Origin: Mycobacteriaceae bacterium
GTDB lineage: Bacteria > Actinomycetota > Actinomycetes > Mycobacteriales > Mycobacteriaceae
Length of the DNA stretch: 64,000 nucleotides
NCBI GenBank assembly: GCA_019749805.1
Contig: JAIEPH010000023.1
Location: forward strand, 1-64,000
Direction of reading: 5' to 3'
The translations under genes and the position numbers were made by a program. Within the stretch, counting starts at the first letter, position 1; every line of letters starts with the position of its first letter. The notes under the pieces are model-generated. The model was not told where the DNA came from. It did not search any database and was given only the letters and a program-made list of their open reading frames with translations. Below, piece after piece: positions 17,480 to 25,884 of this stretch.

Positions 17480-17924
17480 TGCCCCGCGCTTCCGCAGTGG
17501 ACAGCCGAAATGCCGGTAGCACAACATTATCGGCGACGTGCACGTAGACAACCTCGACGGCCGCATCCGCCAGCGTCGCTGTCCGGTCGGCAACTTCGTC
17601 CACTATCCGTGCCACCATCCGCACACCCTCATCCATTTCGACGACGGCACACACGAACGGGACGTCCTCGTCGAAACCGGGATGCAGCGCGCGGTGAATA
17701 ACCGTGAAGCTGAATACCACTCCCCTACCCGACGACCTCTGCCAAGACCATGCGTTACTGCCGCACCCGACGCACGCCAGGCGAGGAACATGACGCCAAC
17801 GACCGCAGCTTGAGCATCGCTGAAACGACAGCTCTTGACGTCGGCAGTGGCCGTAAAACTCCGCCGTGAGACCTTCCAGGGATGGCAGTGGCGGTGTTGC
17901 GACATCCGCTCCCATTCGCGTCAC
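17466..17924 (-). CDS. DUF35 / Zn-ribbon OB-fold acyl-CoA-associated protein
   Basis: This is a 152-residue protein with the DUF35 architecture. A rubredoxin-like zinc ribbon (CSSCGRWRHVPRLACVGCG) is followed by an OB-fold starting GRGVVFSFTVIH. DUF35 proteins form stable complexes with thiolase-fold partners and help bind acyl-CoA; the known example is ChsH2 with Ltp2 or ChsH1 in steroid side-chain removal. Here it lies between the Ltp2-like gene (36-base gap) and the double-hotdog gene (14-base overlap), the order expected for such a complex. The start is GTG 17924. Confidence 0.9.
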   Translation of the reverse strand: MTRMGADVATPPLPSLEGLTAEFYGHCRRQELSFQRCSSCGRWRHVPRLACVGCGSNAWSWQRSSGRGVVFSFTVIHRALHPGFDEDVPFVCAVVEMDEGVRMVARIVDEVADRTATLADAAVEVVYVHVADNVVLPAFRLSTAEARGNDRR

Positions 17925-17960
17925 ACCGGGCCTCTCGTGAACACGCCGGTCACGACGCTG

Positions 17961-19127
17961 TCACCGACGCAATATGGCGAGAGCACCTGAACCCCATCCG
18001 CCGCCCATACCGGTCACTACCGCTAATTCCGCATTGTGGACCTGCCGCTGGGCTAAACCCCCGCGCAGCTGCCGCACCGCCTCGACCAGATTGTTCATCC
18101 CCTGCACGTGCGCTTCGGACAGCAAACCGCCGTTGAGATTCGTCGGCAACGAGCCGTCGGCGGCTATATGGCCGTCGAGCACGAAATCCGCTGCTTCGCC
18201 GGCCTTACAGAACCCGGTCGCTTCGATCTGACGCAACACGTTGATCGTGAAACTGTCGTAAACCTCAAACAGATCGATATCAGACGGGGCGACACCAGCG
18301 TCGGCAAATGCGCGCGGCGCCGCCTCGGCAAGCCCGATCTCCAACGGGTCTGCCCTGTTGGCGAATTCATCGACGGGAAATGGGCGCCCTTCCGCCACAC
18401 TCATCACAAACACCGGCCGGTGCGGACCGTCCGCCGCACAATCGGCCCCTGATACCACCACCGCAGCTGCCCCGTCGGTCTCCAAACTGCAATCGAACAA
18501 ACGAAACGGCGTACTGATCGGTGGAGAGTCGAGATATTCCTTCATCGTCAACTCACGGCCGCACATCACCGCATTCGAGTTGAGCTGCGCGTTAGCGCGA
18601 AACGCAACTGCCACGGCCCCCAACGCTTCAGGCGGCACGTCGTACTTCCGGACGTATCGGTCGGCCACGAGCGCATACTGGTGCACAGCCGACACCGCGC
18701 CCTGTGGGGCGTAATAGTCCCGAACAACCTTGCCTATCGCCATCTCCGCGCTCGACGCCATCCCGCGGGCACGCGGACCGGAGTACCCACACCAGCCCGC
18801 GGCAATGAGGACACTACGCGCGACGCCCGACCACACCGCCATCGCCGCAGTGGCCAGACCCGCCACACTTGCCGCCCCTCCGGTATGGGATGTCACCGCG
18901 TAACGAAGTTGTGTCAGGCCGAGATTCGCTACGAAGTCTTCGGCCGTGCCACCGTTGATAGGGCAGATGAGGCCATCGATCTCACCAGGCGACATCCCGG
19001 CATCCACAATCGCGGCACGGGCTGCTTCAAGTTGCAGGCCAAGGTCTGTTGCCGACTCAGTACCACCACGACGATAGACCGTATGACCAACGCCGACGAT
19101 GCAGGCCTTGTCGCGCAGCGCAGTCAA
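17961..19127 (-). CDS. Thiolase-fold lipid-transfer protein, Ltp2-like (probable retro-aldolase)
   Basis: This is a 388-residue thiolase-superfamily protein of the SCP2-thiolase/Ltp branch. Visible segments are the ACIVGVGHTVYRRGG start, LFEVYDSFTINVL, and NLNGGLLSEAHVQGMNNLVEAVRQLRG near the C-terminus. A canonical condensing-cysteine motif was not recognised, which suits Ltp2-type retro-aldolases rather than true thiolases. With the DUF35 partner immediately downstream it probably cleaves a beta-hydroxyacyl-CoA. The ATG overlaps the CoA-transferase stop (ATGA). Confidence 0.88.
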   Translation of the reverse strand: MTALRDKACIVGVGHTVYRRGGTESATDLGLQLEAARAAIVDAGMSPGEIDGLICPINGGTAEDFVANLGLTQLRYAVTSHTGGAASVAGLATAAMAVWSGVARSVLIAAGWCGYSGPRARGMASSAEMAIGKVVRDYYAPQGAVSAVHQYALVADRYVRKYDVPPEALGAVAVAFRANAQLNSNAVMCGRELTMKEYLDSPPISTPFRLFDCSLETDGAAAVVVSGADCAADGPHRPVFVMSVAEGRPFPVDEFANRADPLEIGLAEAAPRAFADAGVAPSDIDLFEVYDSFTINVLRQIEATGFCKAGEAADFVLDGHIAADGSLPTNLNGGLLSEAHVQGMNNLVEAVRQLRGGLAQRQVHNAELAVVTGMGGGWGSGALAILRR

Positions 19128-20377
19128 TGCCCGGGATCCTCTCCGTCGACGTCGACCGCTCCGACGACACCCCTAGATACCAGGGCCTCGTACTGCGAGT
19201 CGGCCAAGCCGAGCCACTCAGTCAGCACCCTTTTGCCGTGGATCCCGAGACGGGGCCCGGTGCTGCGTACGGATCCGGGAAAGTTCGTCAGCCTCGGCAC
19301 CACCCCGGTGACACGGACCGGACCCAATTCCTGATCAGCGACCTCGACGAGGCTCTGGCGAGCCGCGAACGTGGGACTTGAGAACATCTCTGCCGGCGTG
19401 AATATGCGCGCAGCAACGACGCCCGCACTCGCGCAGGCCTTTTCGACAATATCGGAGTTGTTTTCGGCGAACCACTTCCGAACCATCTCGCCGAGCTCTT
19501 CGCGGTGCAACATCTGCAGCTCCTGAGTCGCGTACCTCGGATCGTTGCGCAGAGTCGTGCCGCCCAACAGGTCGAGAAGGCTCTGCACTGACCGCACGGT
19601 GCCGGTCGCCACGGTGTACCACACCCCATCGGAACTGAGATAAGTATCTGACACCGGTGACGGGCTGACCTGGAACTGGTTGCCCTGACGCTCGGCAACA
19701 AAGTTCAACTGGTCGTAGAGGATGACCTGCCAGTCGATGCCACGAAACAGTGATTCGTAGAGAGCCAGATCGATACATTCCCCATCGAAGCGAGTCCCGA
19801 TCACTTCACGTTTGAACAGTGCTCCGGCAACAGCGAAAGCACCCATGATTCCTGTCGTCACATCGCCCAGGGAGAAACCGAAATGTGTCGGTGGTCGGTC
19901 AGGGTGGCCGGTGATGTGTACCGCTCCGCTCATCGCCTCCCCGACCCGTCCGTATCCCGGCTTCGCACTCTCCGGGCCGATCTGGCCATACCCAGAAATC
20001 CGCAACATGATCAGCCGCGGGTTGGCTGCGTGCAGTTCCTCCCATCCCAGTCCCCAACGCTCGAGCGTTCCCGGACGGAAGTTTTCGATCACCACGTCTG
20101 CGCGTTCGACCATTTTGCGCACCAGCGCTTGCCCCTCGGGTAGGCGCAGATCGATAGCCACGCTTGACTTGTTCCGGGCCGCGGACTTCCACCAAAGGTG
20201 CACTCCGTCCTTCGTGGGACCGGACCCGCGCAACATGTCGCCCGAGCCGGGGTCTTCGACCTTGATGACCTGTGCTCCGAAGTCGCCGATCAACGACGCA
20301 GCGAAAGGCGCCGCGATCACGTGCCCCAGCTCGAGGACCGTGAGACCGTCGAAGAGGCTCTCCATATTCGCGGACAC
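19124..20377 (-). CDS. CaiB/BaiF family (class III) CoA-transferase
   Basis: This 417-residue class III CoA-transferase has the N-terminal LTVLELGHVIAAPFAASLIGDFGAQVIKVEDP signature split over residues 12-43. An aspartate in the FSLGDVTTG loop is the expected site of the aspartyl-CoA anhydride. It should load CoA on an aromatic or side-chain carboxylic acid, which the downstream hydratase/aldolase module can then shorten. The start is GTG 20377 behind AAAGGAG. It is followed directly by the Ltp2-like gene with a 4-base overlap. Confidence 0.92.
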   Translation of the reverse strand: MSANMESLFDGLTVLELGHVIAAPFAASLIGDFGAQVIKVEDPGSGDMLRGSGPTKDGVHLWWKSAARNKSSVAIDLRLPEGQALVRKMVERADVVIENFRPGTLERWGLGWEELHAANPRLIMLRISGYGQIGPESAKPGYGRVGEAMSGAVHITGHPDRPPTHFGFSLGDVTTGIMGAFAVAGALFKREVIGTRFDGECIDLALYESLFRGIDWQVILYDQLNFVAERQGNQFQVSPSPVSDTYLSSDGVWYTVATGTVRSVQSLLDLLGGTTLRNDPRYATQELQMLHREELGEMVRKWFAENNSDIVEKACASAGVVAARIFTPAEMFSSPTFAARQSLVEVADQELGPVRVTGVVPRLTNFPGSVRSTGPRLGIHGKRVLTEWLGLADSQYEALVSRGVVGAVDVDGEDPGH

Positions 20378-20429
20378 TTAACTCCTTTGGTGCGGCGGCG
20401 TGATATCCACTGCGGGGTACCGGTCGCAG

Positions 20430-21461
20430 CTATGCCGATGGGTCGATCAGTATTTTGATGTGTGCATCGCGGTTGATGCGCAATTCCTCGAAACCGTGAC
20501 TGACCACGGCATCCAACGGGATCTCATCGGTGATGAGTTCACTTAGGCTGAGGGCCCCAACAGAAATCAAGGTGAGAATTGCCGGAACCTGACTTTGGGC
20601 TTCGTAACAAAACGAGAAGCCGATATTGGCTTCGCGCATGATGCTTCGATTGACGTCGATACCAGCCGCGGCCTCCCAAATCGCCACGACCATCAATCGA
20701 CCGCGGGGGCGGAGAACGCTCAACGCCGCGTCAAGCGCGGGTTGTACGCCCGCAGCGTCGAAGGAGACATCGACGCCGTTTCCGTGTGTCAACGTCTGAA
20801 CCACCTCGACTGGATCCTCGACCAGAGGATCGATTACGCATGTAGCCCCGACCCGGTGGGCGGCGACGCGGCGGGATGCCGAAACCTCACTGACGATGAT
20901 CTGAGTCGCACCTTGAGCAAGGCAGAACTGCGCAAGGGCAAGGCCGATCGCGCCGGCACCGGCAATGAAGACGGTCTCACCCGCTGCCAGCCGGCTACGG
21001 CGAACAGCGTGGTACGCCGACGCGATCGGTTCGACGACGGCAGCCTCGACGAGACTGATGTCATCCGGGATGCGAAACAACGCCTTCGCCGACACCGAGG
21101 CGTAGCGGGCAAGTGCCCCGTTGAGAGCGAAGCCGATGAAACCGACTGTCCCACAGAGTGCTTCAGCGCCCTGTTTGCAGGAGCCGCATTCACCGCAGCC
21201 GAAAACACCGACGCCGCAAACCCGGTCACCTTCCGTGAACTCGTGCACGCCGGGCCCGACGCCGACCACCGTCCCGGAATATTCGTGCCCCATGACGACC
21301 CCTGGCGCAGCATGCATCGGACCGGCGATGTACTCGTGCAGGTCTGTGCCGCAGATCCCCGCTCGGGCCACCTCGATGACCACTTCTCCCGCACGTGGAC
21401 TCGGATCGGGAAGTTCTTCGATTCGCACGTCTTCGCGACCGTGATAAACAGCTGCGCGCAC
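20430..21461 (-). CDS. Zinc-dependent alcohol dehydrogenase (MDR family)
   Basis: This is a 343-residue medium-chain dehydrogenase. Catalytic zinc residues are C37 (GICGTDLHE), the GHE motif and a later EP; the structural zinc loop is CGECGSCKQGAEALC. The cofactor motif is GAGAIG. It is a paralogue of 43212-44237, and both follow oxygenase genes. Expected action is oxidation of a secondary alcohol or diol intermediate with NAD+. The start is GTG 21461; about 110 bases separate it from the beta subunit gene. Confidence 0.92.
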   Translation of the reverse strand: MRAAVYHGREDVRIEELPDPSPRAGEVVIEVARAGICGTDLHEYIAGPMHAAPGVVMGHEYSGTVVGVGPGVHEFTEGDRVCGVGVFGCGECGSCKQGAEALCGTVGFIGFALNGALARYASVSAKALFRIPDDISLVEAAVVEPIASAYHAVRRSRLAAGETVFIAGAGAIGLALAQFCLAQGATQIIVSEVSASRRVAAHRVGATCVIDPLVEDPVEVVQTLTHGNGVDVSFDAAGVQPALDAALSVLRPRGRLMVVAIWEAAAGIDVNRSIMREANIGFSFCYEAQSQVPAILTLISVGALSLSELITDEIPLDAVVSHGFEELRINRDAHIKILIDPSA

Positions 21462-21570
21462 CTACCGGCCTACCTTCAGGACGGACCCGGATTCTTTCGG
21501 CAGCACCGACTTTCGTTGGCCGGAGTCTCGGCGGAGGTGCCGCCAGGTTGATGTCAAGCTCACCGGCACC

Positions 21571-22113
21571 TTAGATCCAGAATGACAGGTTGTGCGTGGG
21601 CAACGTGGTGTGATCCAGCAGGATCTCGCGCTGGACCAGTTTCCAACCCCCCTCGTCGCGACGAATAATGTCTCGGCGCTCGGCAGAGACTGTCTCCGCC
21701 TTGGCCTCGTCCGCGCGCGTGCGCACCAGCAATGCATTCGAGGTGACTCGGTACCGACCGTCGCCGTCACCAGACCTGACCCTGACGTTGGTTATGAAGT
21801 GCCGGATCCGCGAGGGAGGATCCTCAGCCCAATCCGACGACGTTCGGTGCCGCTGAATACGCATCTTCAGGCTCGTGTAGTTATCGTTCAAATGCATGGA
21901 GCGCTCAGAAAACCCCCGTCCCCCTGCTCTTCGAAGCGTCTGACGGACGCGCGCGAAATAGTGCACATCCGGTGCCAGCAATCCCAGCCACTCCTCGAAC
22001 TCATCGCGATCCAACAGATCAGCCTCGTCGAAAAGGAAGTCTTCGATTTCCTCACGCACCTCCCGCGAAACCCTCGCAGCTTGAGGTGGATCCTGCGGCA
22101 GCGTTGTCGTCAT
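21571..22113 (-). CDS. Rieske oxygenase small (beta) subunit
   Basis: This is the beta subunit (180 aa) coupled to the alpha gene through an ATGA overlap. It has EIEDFLFDEADLLDRDEFEEWLGLL, PDVHYFARVRQ, DWAEDPPSRIRHFITNVRV and a C-terminal NLSFWI. It is most similar by eye to the beta subunits at 975-1493 and 46570-47115, matching the close relationship of their alpha subunits. Confidence 0.94.
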   Translation of the reverse strand: MTTTLPQDPPQAARVSREVREEIEDFLFDEADLLDRDEFEEWLGLLAPDVHYFARVRQTLRRAGGRGFSERSMHLNDNYTSLKMRIQRHRTSSDWAEDPPSRIRHFITNVRVRSGDGDGRYRVTSNALLVRTRADEAKAETVSAERRDIIRRDEGGWKLVQREILLDHTTLPTHNLSFWI

Positions 22114-23453
22114 ACGTTCTCATCCCTTCTCGGGGTGGCCAGATAGTCGAAGTACTGCTTCCAGTACTCGCGCTGATTTTGTTCGGCGTAGCCACTGGCC
22201 AACGGTCGTCCCGGACCCAGCCACGTTGGATCAGGGGCCAAGTTGTCCAGTCCCATCTCCACGTTCAACTCCACACCACCAGCCAACTCGCCGCGGGTTC
22301 CCTTGGTAATAGCCTGGAATATCTCGGCGTCATCCTGCTCGAAGACGCCCCCAACCCCGAACGTCCGAACATAAGTCTCAAACGATTGCTGCTTGAATTC
22401 TTCGGGCGCATTGCGCTCCACAAAGAACCACGACCACACCTCCATGCGCGCCGCGTCCAGAGGACGCCATTGCCGCAAGGTCAGAATGGGCACCGGCATA
22501 GACTCGCCGTCCTTGGCGATGAAGGCGTTCAAGAAGGACAAGTTCGGGAACACATTGCCATGAATGAACATTGTCCGTTTCAGCATCTCGCCATGGACGT
22601 CATCGCCGTAACCTTCGCTGAGACCGGAGACGATCTCCTCGGGATAGCCCATATACGGTGGTGCGGGTATGCCGGGGGGTGCGCCTAAAACGCCCGCCCC
22701 GTGCCCCCCCGATAGGCTGACGTGCGCCGGCGAAACGGCCACATTATCGGGCGGTAACAACCCCAACTCGCACATGGAGCGGTGCGTCATGACCGTGTGA
22801 TAGCCGTCCCCAACAAAATTGTCAGCGCCTGTCTTCCAGTTCGCGTCAATCACCCAACGCTGCGGAGCCCCCCACACCTGAATGCCGGCCGCGCTCTTAC
22901 TCATCATCAAGTCGAGATACCACCGCATATCCCCGAGGTACTCATCCAGCCCTGGGGCCTCATCTGACACACACCCGAAAACGAGGCCCGCGTACGAGTC
23001 GAGCATCGGCAGAGCGCGCAACCCTAGCCGACTCTTGTCGAACGCAGCACCGTAGACGGCCTGCTGCGCAGGTATCGCGATGAGATCACCGTTGTTTCGA
23101 TAGGTCCAACCGTGGTACGGGCACTGGAATGCCGACTCATTCCCCACCTCGGTTCGGCAAAGCAGCGTGCCGCGGTGCCGGCACGAGTTCGACATCGCCC
23201 GAATCGTCATATCCTGCTGCCGCGCAACAATAATAGAGTTATCAGCGATGTAGCGGACAACATAATCGCCTGGATTAGGGATCTCGTCTTCGTGGCAGAG
23301 AAACTGCCATGTCCTGCCGAACACTCGCTTTATTTCAAGCTGGTAGAGCGCCGCATTAGCAATGAGAGACGCAGGGAGGCGGCCCTTCAGGATGGAGCCG
23401 CGCGCATTCTCTAATAGTCGCATTGTCGTCGCATCAGGCGCCATCGAATTCAC
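22110..23453 (-). CDS. Rieske oxygenase large (alpha) subunit
   Basis: This 447-residue catalytic subunit has Rieske ligands C91, H93, C111, H114 and iron-site residues D216-x2-H219-x4-H224, in exact register with the alpha subunit at 1558-2955. The start is GTG 23453, chosen because AGGAAGG lies eight bases upstream and because the ligand numbering then coincides with the paralogue. FEQDDAE supplies the third iron ligand. It heads an operon that continues into beta, alcohol dehydrogenase and the CoA module, so its product probably carries a side chain that is later activated with CoA (inference). Confidence 0.95.
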   Translation of the reverse strand: MNSMAPDATTMRLLENARGSILKGRLPASLIANAALYQLEIKRVFGRTWQFLCHEDEIPNPGDYVVRYIADNSIIVARQQDMTIRAMSNSCRHRGTLLCRTEVGNESAFQCPYHGWTYRNNGDLIAIPAQQAVYGAAFDKSRLGLRALPMLDSYAGLVFGCVSDEAPGLDEYLGDMRWYLDLMMSKSAAGIQVWGAPQRWVIDANWKTGADNFVGDGYHTVMTHRSMCELGLLPPDNVAVSPAHVSLSGGHGAGVLGAPPGIPAPPYMGYPEEIVSGLSEGYGDDVHGEMLKRTMFIHGNVFPNLSFLNAFIAKDGESMPVPILTLRQWRPLDAARMEVWSWFFVERNAPEEFKQQSFETYVRTFGVGGVFEQDDAEIFQAITKGTRGELAGGVELNVEMGLDNLAPDPTWLGPGRPLASGYAEQNQREYWKQYFDYLATPRRDENV

Positions 23454-23760
23454 CAGGCGCACCTTCCTGTCGATTCCTGCCTGCAGAAACATGAGCACTT
23501 ACGTGAGCTACACCACTGCGAGTTTACATAGGATAGCAACTGTTTGCAAGCTATTATTTAGGCTACCGTGGTACCTGCAGTGCTAGGTGGCATCCCTGCA
23601 GACCCACGCCGGGGCACGCCAGGATTAACTGGGTATTCCTGTATTTCATTTGGCCCCCTGGAAACTCGGCGACGAACAACGCGCAAACTTCGAGGATGAT
23701 CGGTGGGCTCGATGGCCGAAGTCCATCACCACCACGAGGCGCGCGCCTAGTTCAAGCCGT

Positions 23761-24237
23761 CTATGCGCCGACTGGTGGACTGACAGCCGTTCGTTCAGCG
23801 TTCACGCCGCGGTGTTTGGCGGGAGCGCTGATTTTGGCTATCGCGTCTCGCAAAGCCTTTAGCTCGTTACTATCAAGTGCCGCAAGCGCTTCGGGAGCCG
23901 GGTCGTCGATCCCATGGATCGCGGCCACCATCGACCAGCCGCGGTCGGTCAGTGAAACCACTTTGCATCGCCGGTTGGTGGGAATAGTCTGACGCATGAC
24001 TAGCCCGCGGTCCTCCAGATCGTTGACCGCCACCGTGGCCGCCGGGGCATCGATTGTCACGGCTTGCGCGACCTCTTTGACGGTCATCGAACCACGGGCC
24101 AGCCGGAGCAGGATTCGGATGCGACTGAATGGCAGCCCCGTTTGGTCGGCGGTCGCTCGCCTCCAGCTGTCGCGGTTGTCGGTGACCAGTGTGGTCATCA
24201 CGCGCCAGACCTCGTCCGCTTCTGGATTATGCGACAC
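23761..24237 (-). CDS. MarR family transcriptional regulator
   Basis: This 158-residue winged-helix regulator has the recognition region KEVAQAVTIDAPAATVAVNDLEDRGLV, followed by a wing with NRRCKVVSLTDRG. It begins with GTG and overlaps the end of the MFS transporter gene by 11 bases, so the two are co-expressed. It most likely represses this transporter operon in response to a transported compound. The candidate operator is the inverted repeat at 25786-25800. Confidence 0.9.
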   Translation of the reverse strand: MSHNPEADEVWRVMTTLVTDNRDSWRRATADQTGLPFSRIRILLRLARGSMTVKEVAQAVTIDAPAATVAVNDLEDRGLVMRQTIPTNRRCKVVSLTDRGWSMVAAIHGIDDPAPEALAALDSNELKALRDAIAKISAPAKHRGVNAERTAVSPPVGA

Positions 24238-25687
24238 CGGCAGCCTCCCGTCGCGGATCGGTTCCTGCGATCAGCGGCGCCAGGTGCTCTGCTGAGCGCA
24301 GCGCACGCTTCGACGTCGAATAGACACCGAGCGCGATAATTAGCACACCAACTCCGGCGAACACCAGCCAAAGCGGCCGGGCGGAGACCGCGAAATCGAC
24401 GTTGGTGTCGCCCAGTGCCGTACCAGCGACCGAACCGCAAAGGGCCACACCGATTCCCACGCCCACCTGGCGGCTGGTGGACGTGATGGCCGCCGCCGCA
24501 CCGGCACGGTCGATCGGCATACCGCTGACGGCCGCGTTGGTGATCGGTGCGTTCACCATCGAAGTACCGATGCCGAAGACCGCGAAGGCGACCAGCATCT
24601 GCCATTGCGGGGTAGCGTCGCTCAACTGCGCGAACATTAGAGTCGCGGCGGCAATCAACGCCCCGGCGATCATCAGCGACGGTCTGGCACCGAATCGCCC
24701 CACCAGCCGGCCAGACAGAGGTGAGAAAATGAGTGCGCCGACGGCGACGGGCAGAAACATCAGGCCCGTGTGCATCGCGGAGAGCCCCCGCTCCCCTTGC
24801 AAATACATCGACATCATGAATACGAACGCGCCCCATGCAGCGAATGCGCACACCGCGATGGCCGTCGCCGAAGCGAACGGGATGCTGCGGAAGAATCGCA
24901 GCTCGACGAACGGGTCGGGGCGGCGTGACTCGTAGCGCAGGAAAATCGCGAACGCAATGGCTGAGAGTCCGCATGTGACGACGACACGCGTGTCGGTCCA
25001 GCCCATTCCTGGCCCCTCGATGAGCACGAAAACCAGTCCGAACAGGAAGGCCATGCCCAGGCCCAAGCCGATCAAGTCGACGTCGCGCATGGTGACCGAC
25101 TTGGATTCGGGAACGAAGACAGCGGTCAATAGTACGGCTACTGCGCAGATCGGCACGTTGACCCAGAACACTGCTCGCCAGTCGACGTACTCGATAAGTA
25201 TTCCGCCCGCGATCGGACCCAACGCCATCGAGATGCCTACGACGCCCCCCCATATGCCGATCACACGCGCGCGCTCCACTCTGCCGGTGAACACCTGCGT
25301 GACGATCGACAATCCAGCAGGGGTGAGCATCGAGCCGCCGATAGCTTGCAGGAAGCGGGCGCCGATCAGCGTTTCGACGTTGGGAGCCACGCTGCAGAGT
25401 AGGGAGGCCGATGCGAAGACCATCAACCCGATCTGCAATGTGCGCCGCCGGCCGAATCGGTCGGCGGTGGCACCCGACAGCAGCAACAGCGAGGCCACCA
25501 TCAAGGTGTAAATGTCGACGAGCCATTGCATTTGCGAAGGCGACGCCGAAAACTCGGCGCGGATGCTCGGGATTGCAACGTTGACGATCGTCACGTCAGT
25601 CGACACAATCAGCACGCTCATGCAGCAGGACGCCAAGACGAAGGCCTTACGTCGGCGGCTTAGCTGTCCGACAGCACTTTCATTCAC
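24227..25687 (-). CDS. MFS efflux transporter, DHA2 (14-TM) type
   Basis: This is a 486-residue membrane transporter of the EmrB/QacA group. The first helix contains VLIVSTDVTIVNVAIPSI, typical of DHA2 proton antiporters. The loop after helix 2 reads GATADRFGRRRT (motif A), and a long series of hydrophobic segments follows. It probably exports drugs or toxic aromatic intermediates by proton antiport. The start is GTG 25687. It is co-transcribed with the MarR gene that overlaps its end. Confidence 0.92.
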   Translation of the reverse strand: MNESAVGQLSRRRKAFVLASCCMSVLIVSTDVTIVNVAIPSIRAEFSASPSQMQWLVDIYTLMVASLLLLSGATADRFGRRRTLQIGLMVFASASLLCSVAPNVETLIGARFLQAIGGSMLTPAGLSIVTQVFTGRVERARVIGIWGGVVGISMALGPIAGGILIEYVDWRAVFWVNVPICAVAVLLTAVFVPESKSVTMRDVDLIGLGLGMAFLFGLVFVLIEGPGMGWTDTRVVVTCGLSAIAFAIFLRYESRRPDPFVELRFFRSIPFASATAIAVCAFAAWGAFVFMMSMYLQGERGLSAMHTGLMFLPVAVGALIFSPLSGRLVGRFGARPSLMIAGALIAAATLMFAQLSDATPQWQMLVAFAVFGIGTSMVNAPITNAAVSGMPIDRAGAAAAITSTSRQVGVGIGVALCGSVAGTALGDTNVDFAVSARPLWLVFAGVGVLIIALGVYSTSKRALRSAEHLAPLIAGTDPRREAAGVA

Positions 25688-25785
25688 AGAACTACGACCC
25701 CTTCGCTGCGGTGTCCGGCGGTCACCGCTGCCCGACTTCGGTGCGGTGGACCTCGAACGCGTCGCGTCACATTGAAGCTTCGGTC

Positions 25786-25800
25786 ACCTACTTACTAGGT
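25786..25800. promoter_or_regulatory. Inverted repeat ACCTA-n5-TAGGT, candidate MarR operator
   Basis: This 15-base inverted repeat lies about 100 bases before the MFS start in the 197-base gap after the aldehyde dehydrogenase gene. Its arms are perfect five-base complements. Position and symmetry suit the operator of the co-transcribed MarR repressor. Confidence 0.4.
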
Positions 25801-25884
25801 CTGGGAGGCGACTAGACGGTGCTCCGAATCCACTGCTACGCATTGACATTCGCCGATCCGTGTCCGACCGGGGATGGACGCGCC

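Noticed and set aside
24198..25526. 442-codon minus-strand frame overlapping the MFS transporter gene
   Set aside because: Arginine-rich frame shifted against a transporter with clear helices and motif A; a shadow.
12464..25884. Rho-independent terminators in gaps between operons
   Set aside because: Several GC-rich short hairpins are possible, but none is followed by a T-run; such calls would be unsupported in a GC-rich actinobacterium.
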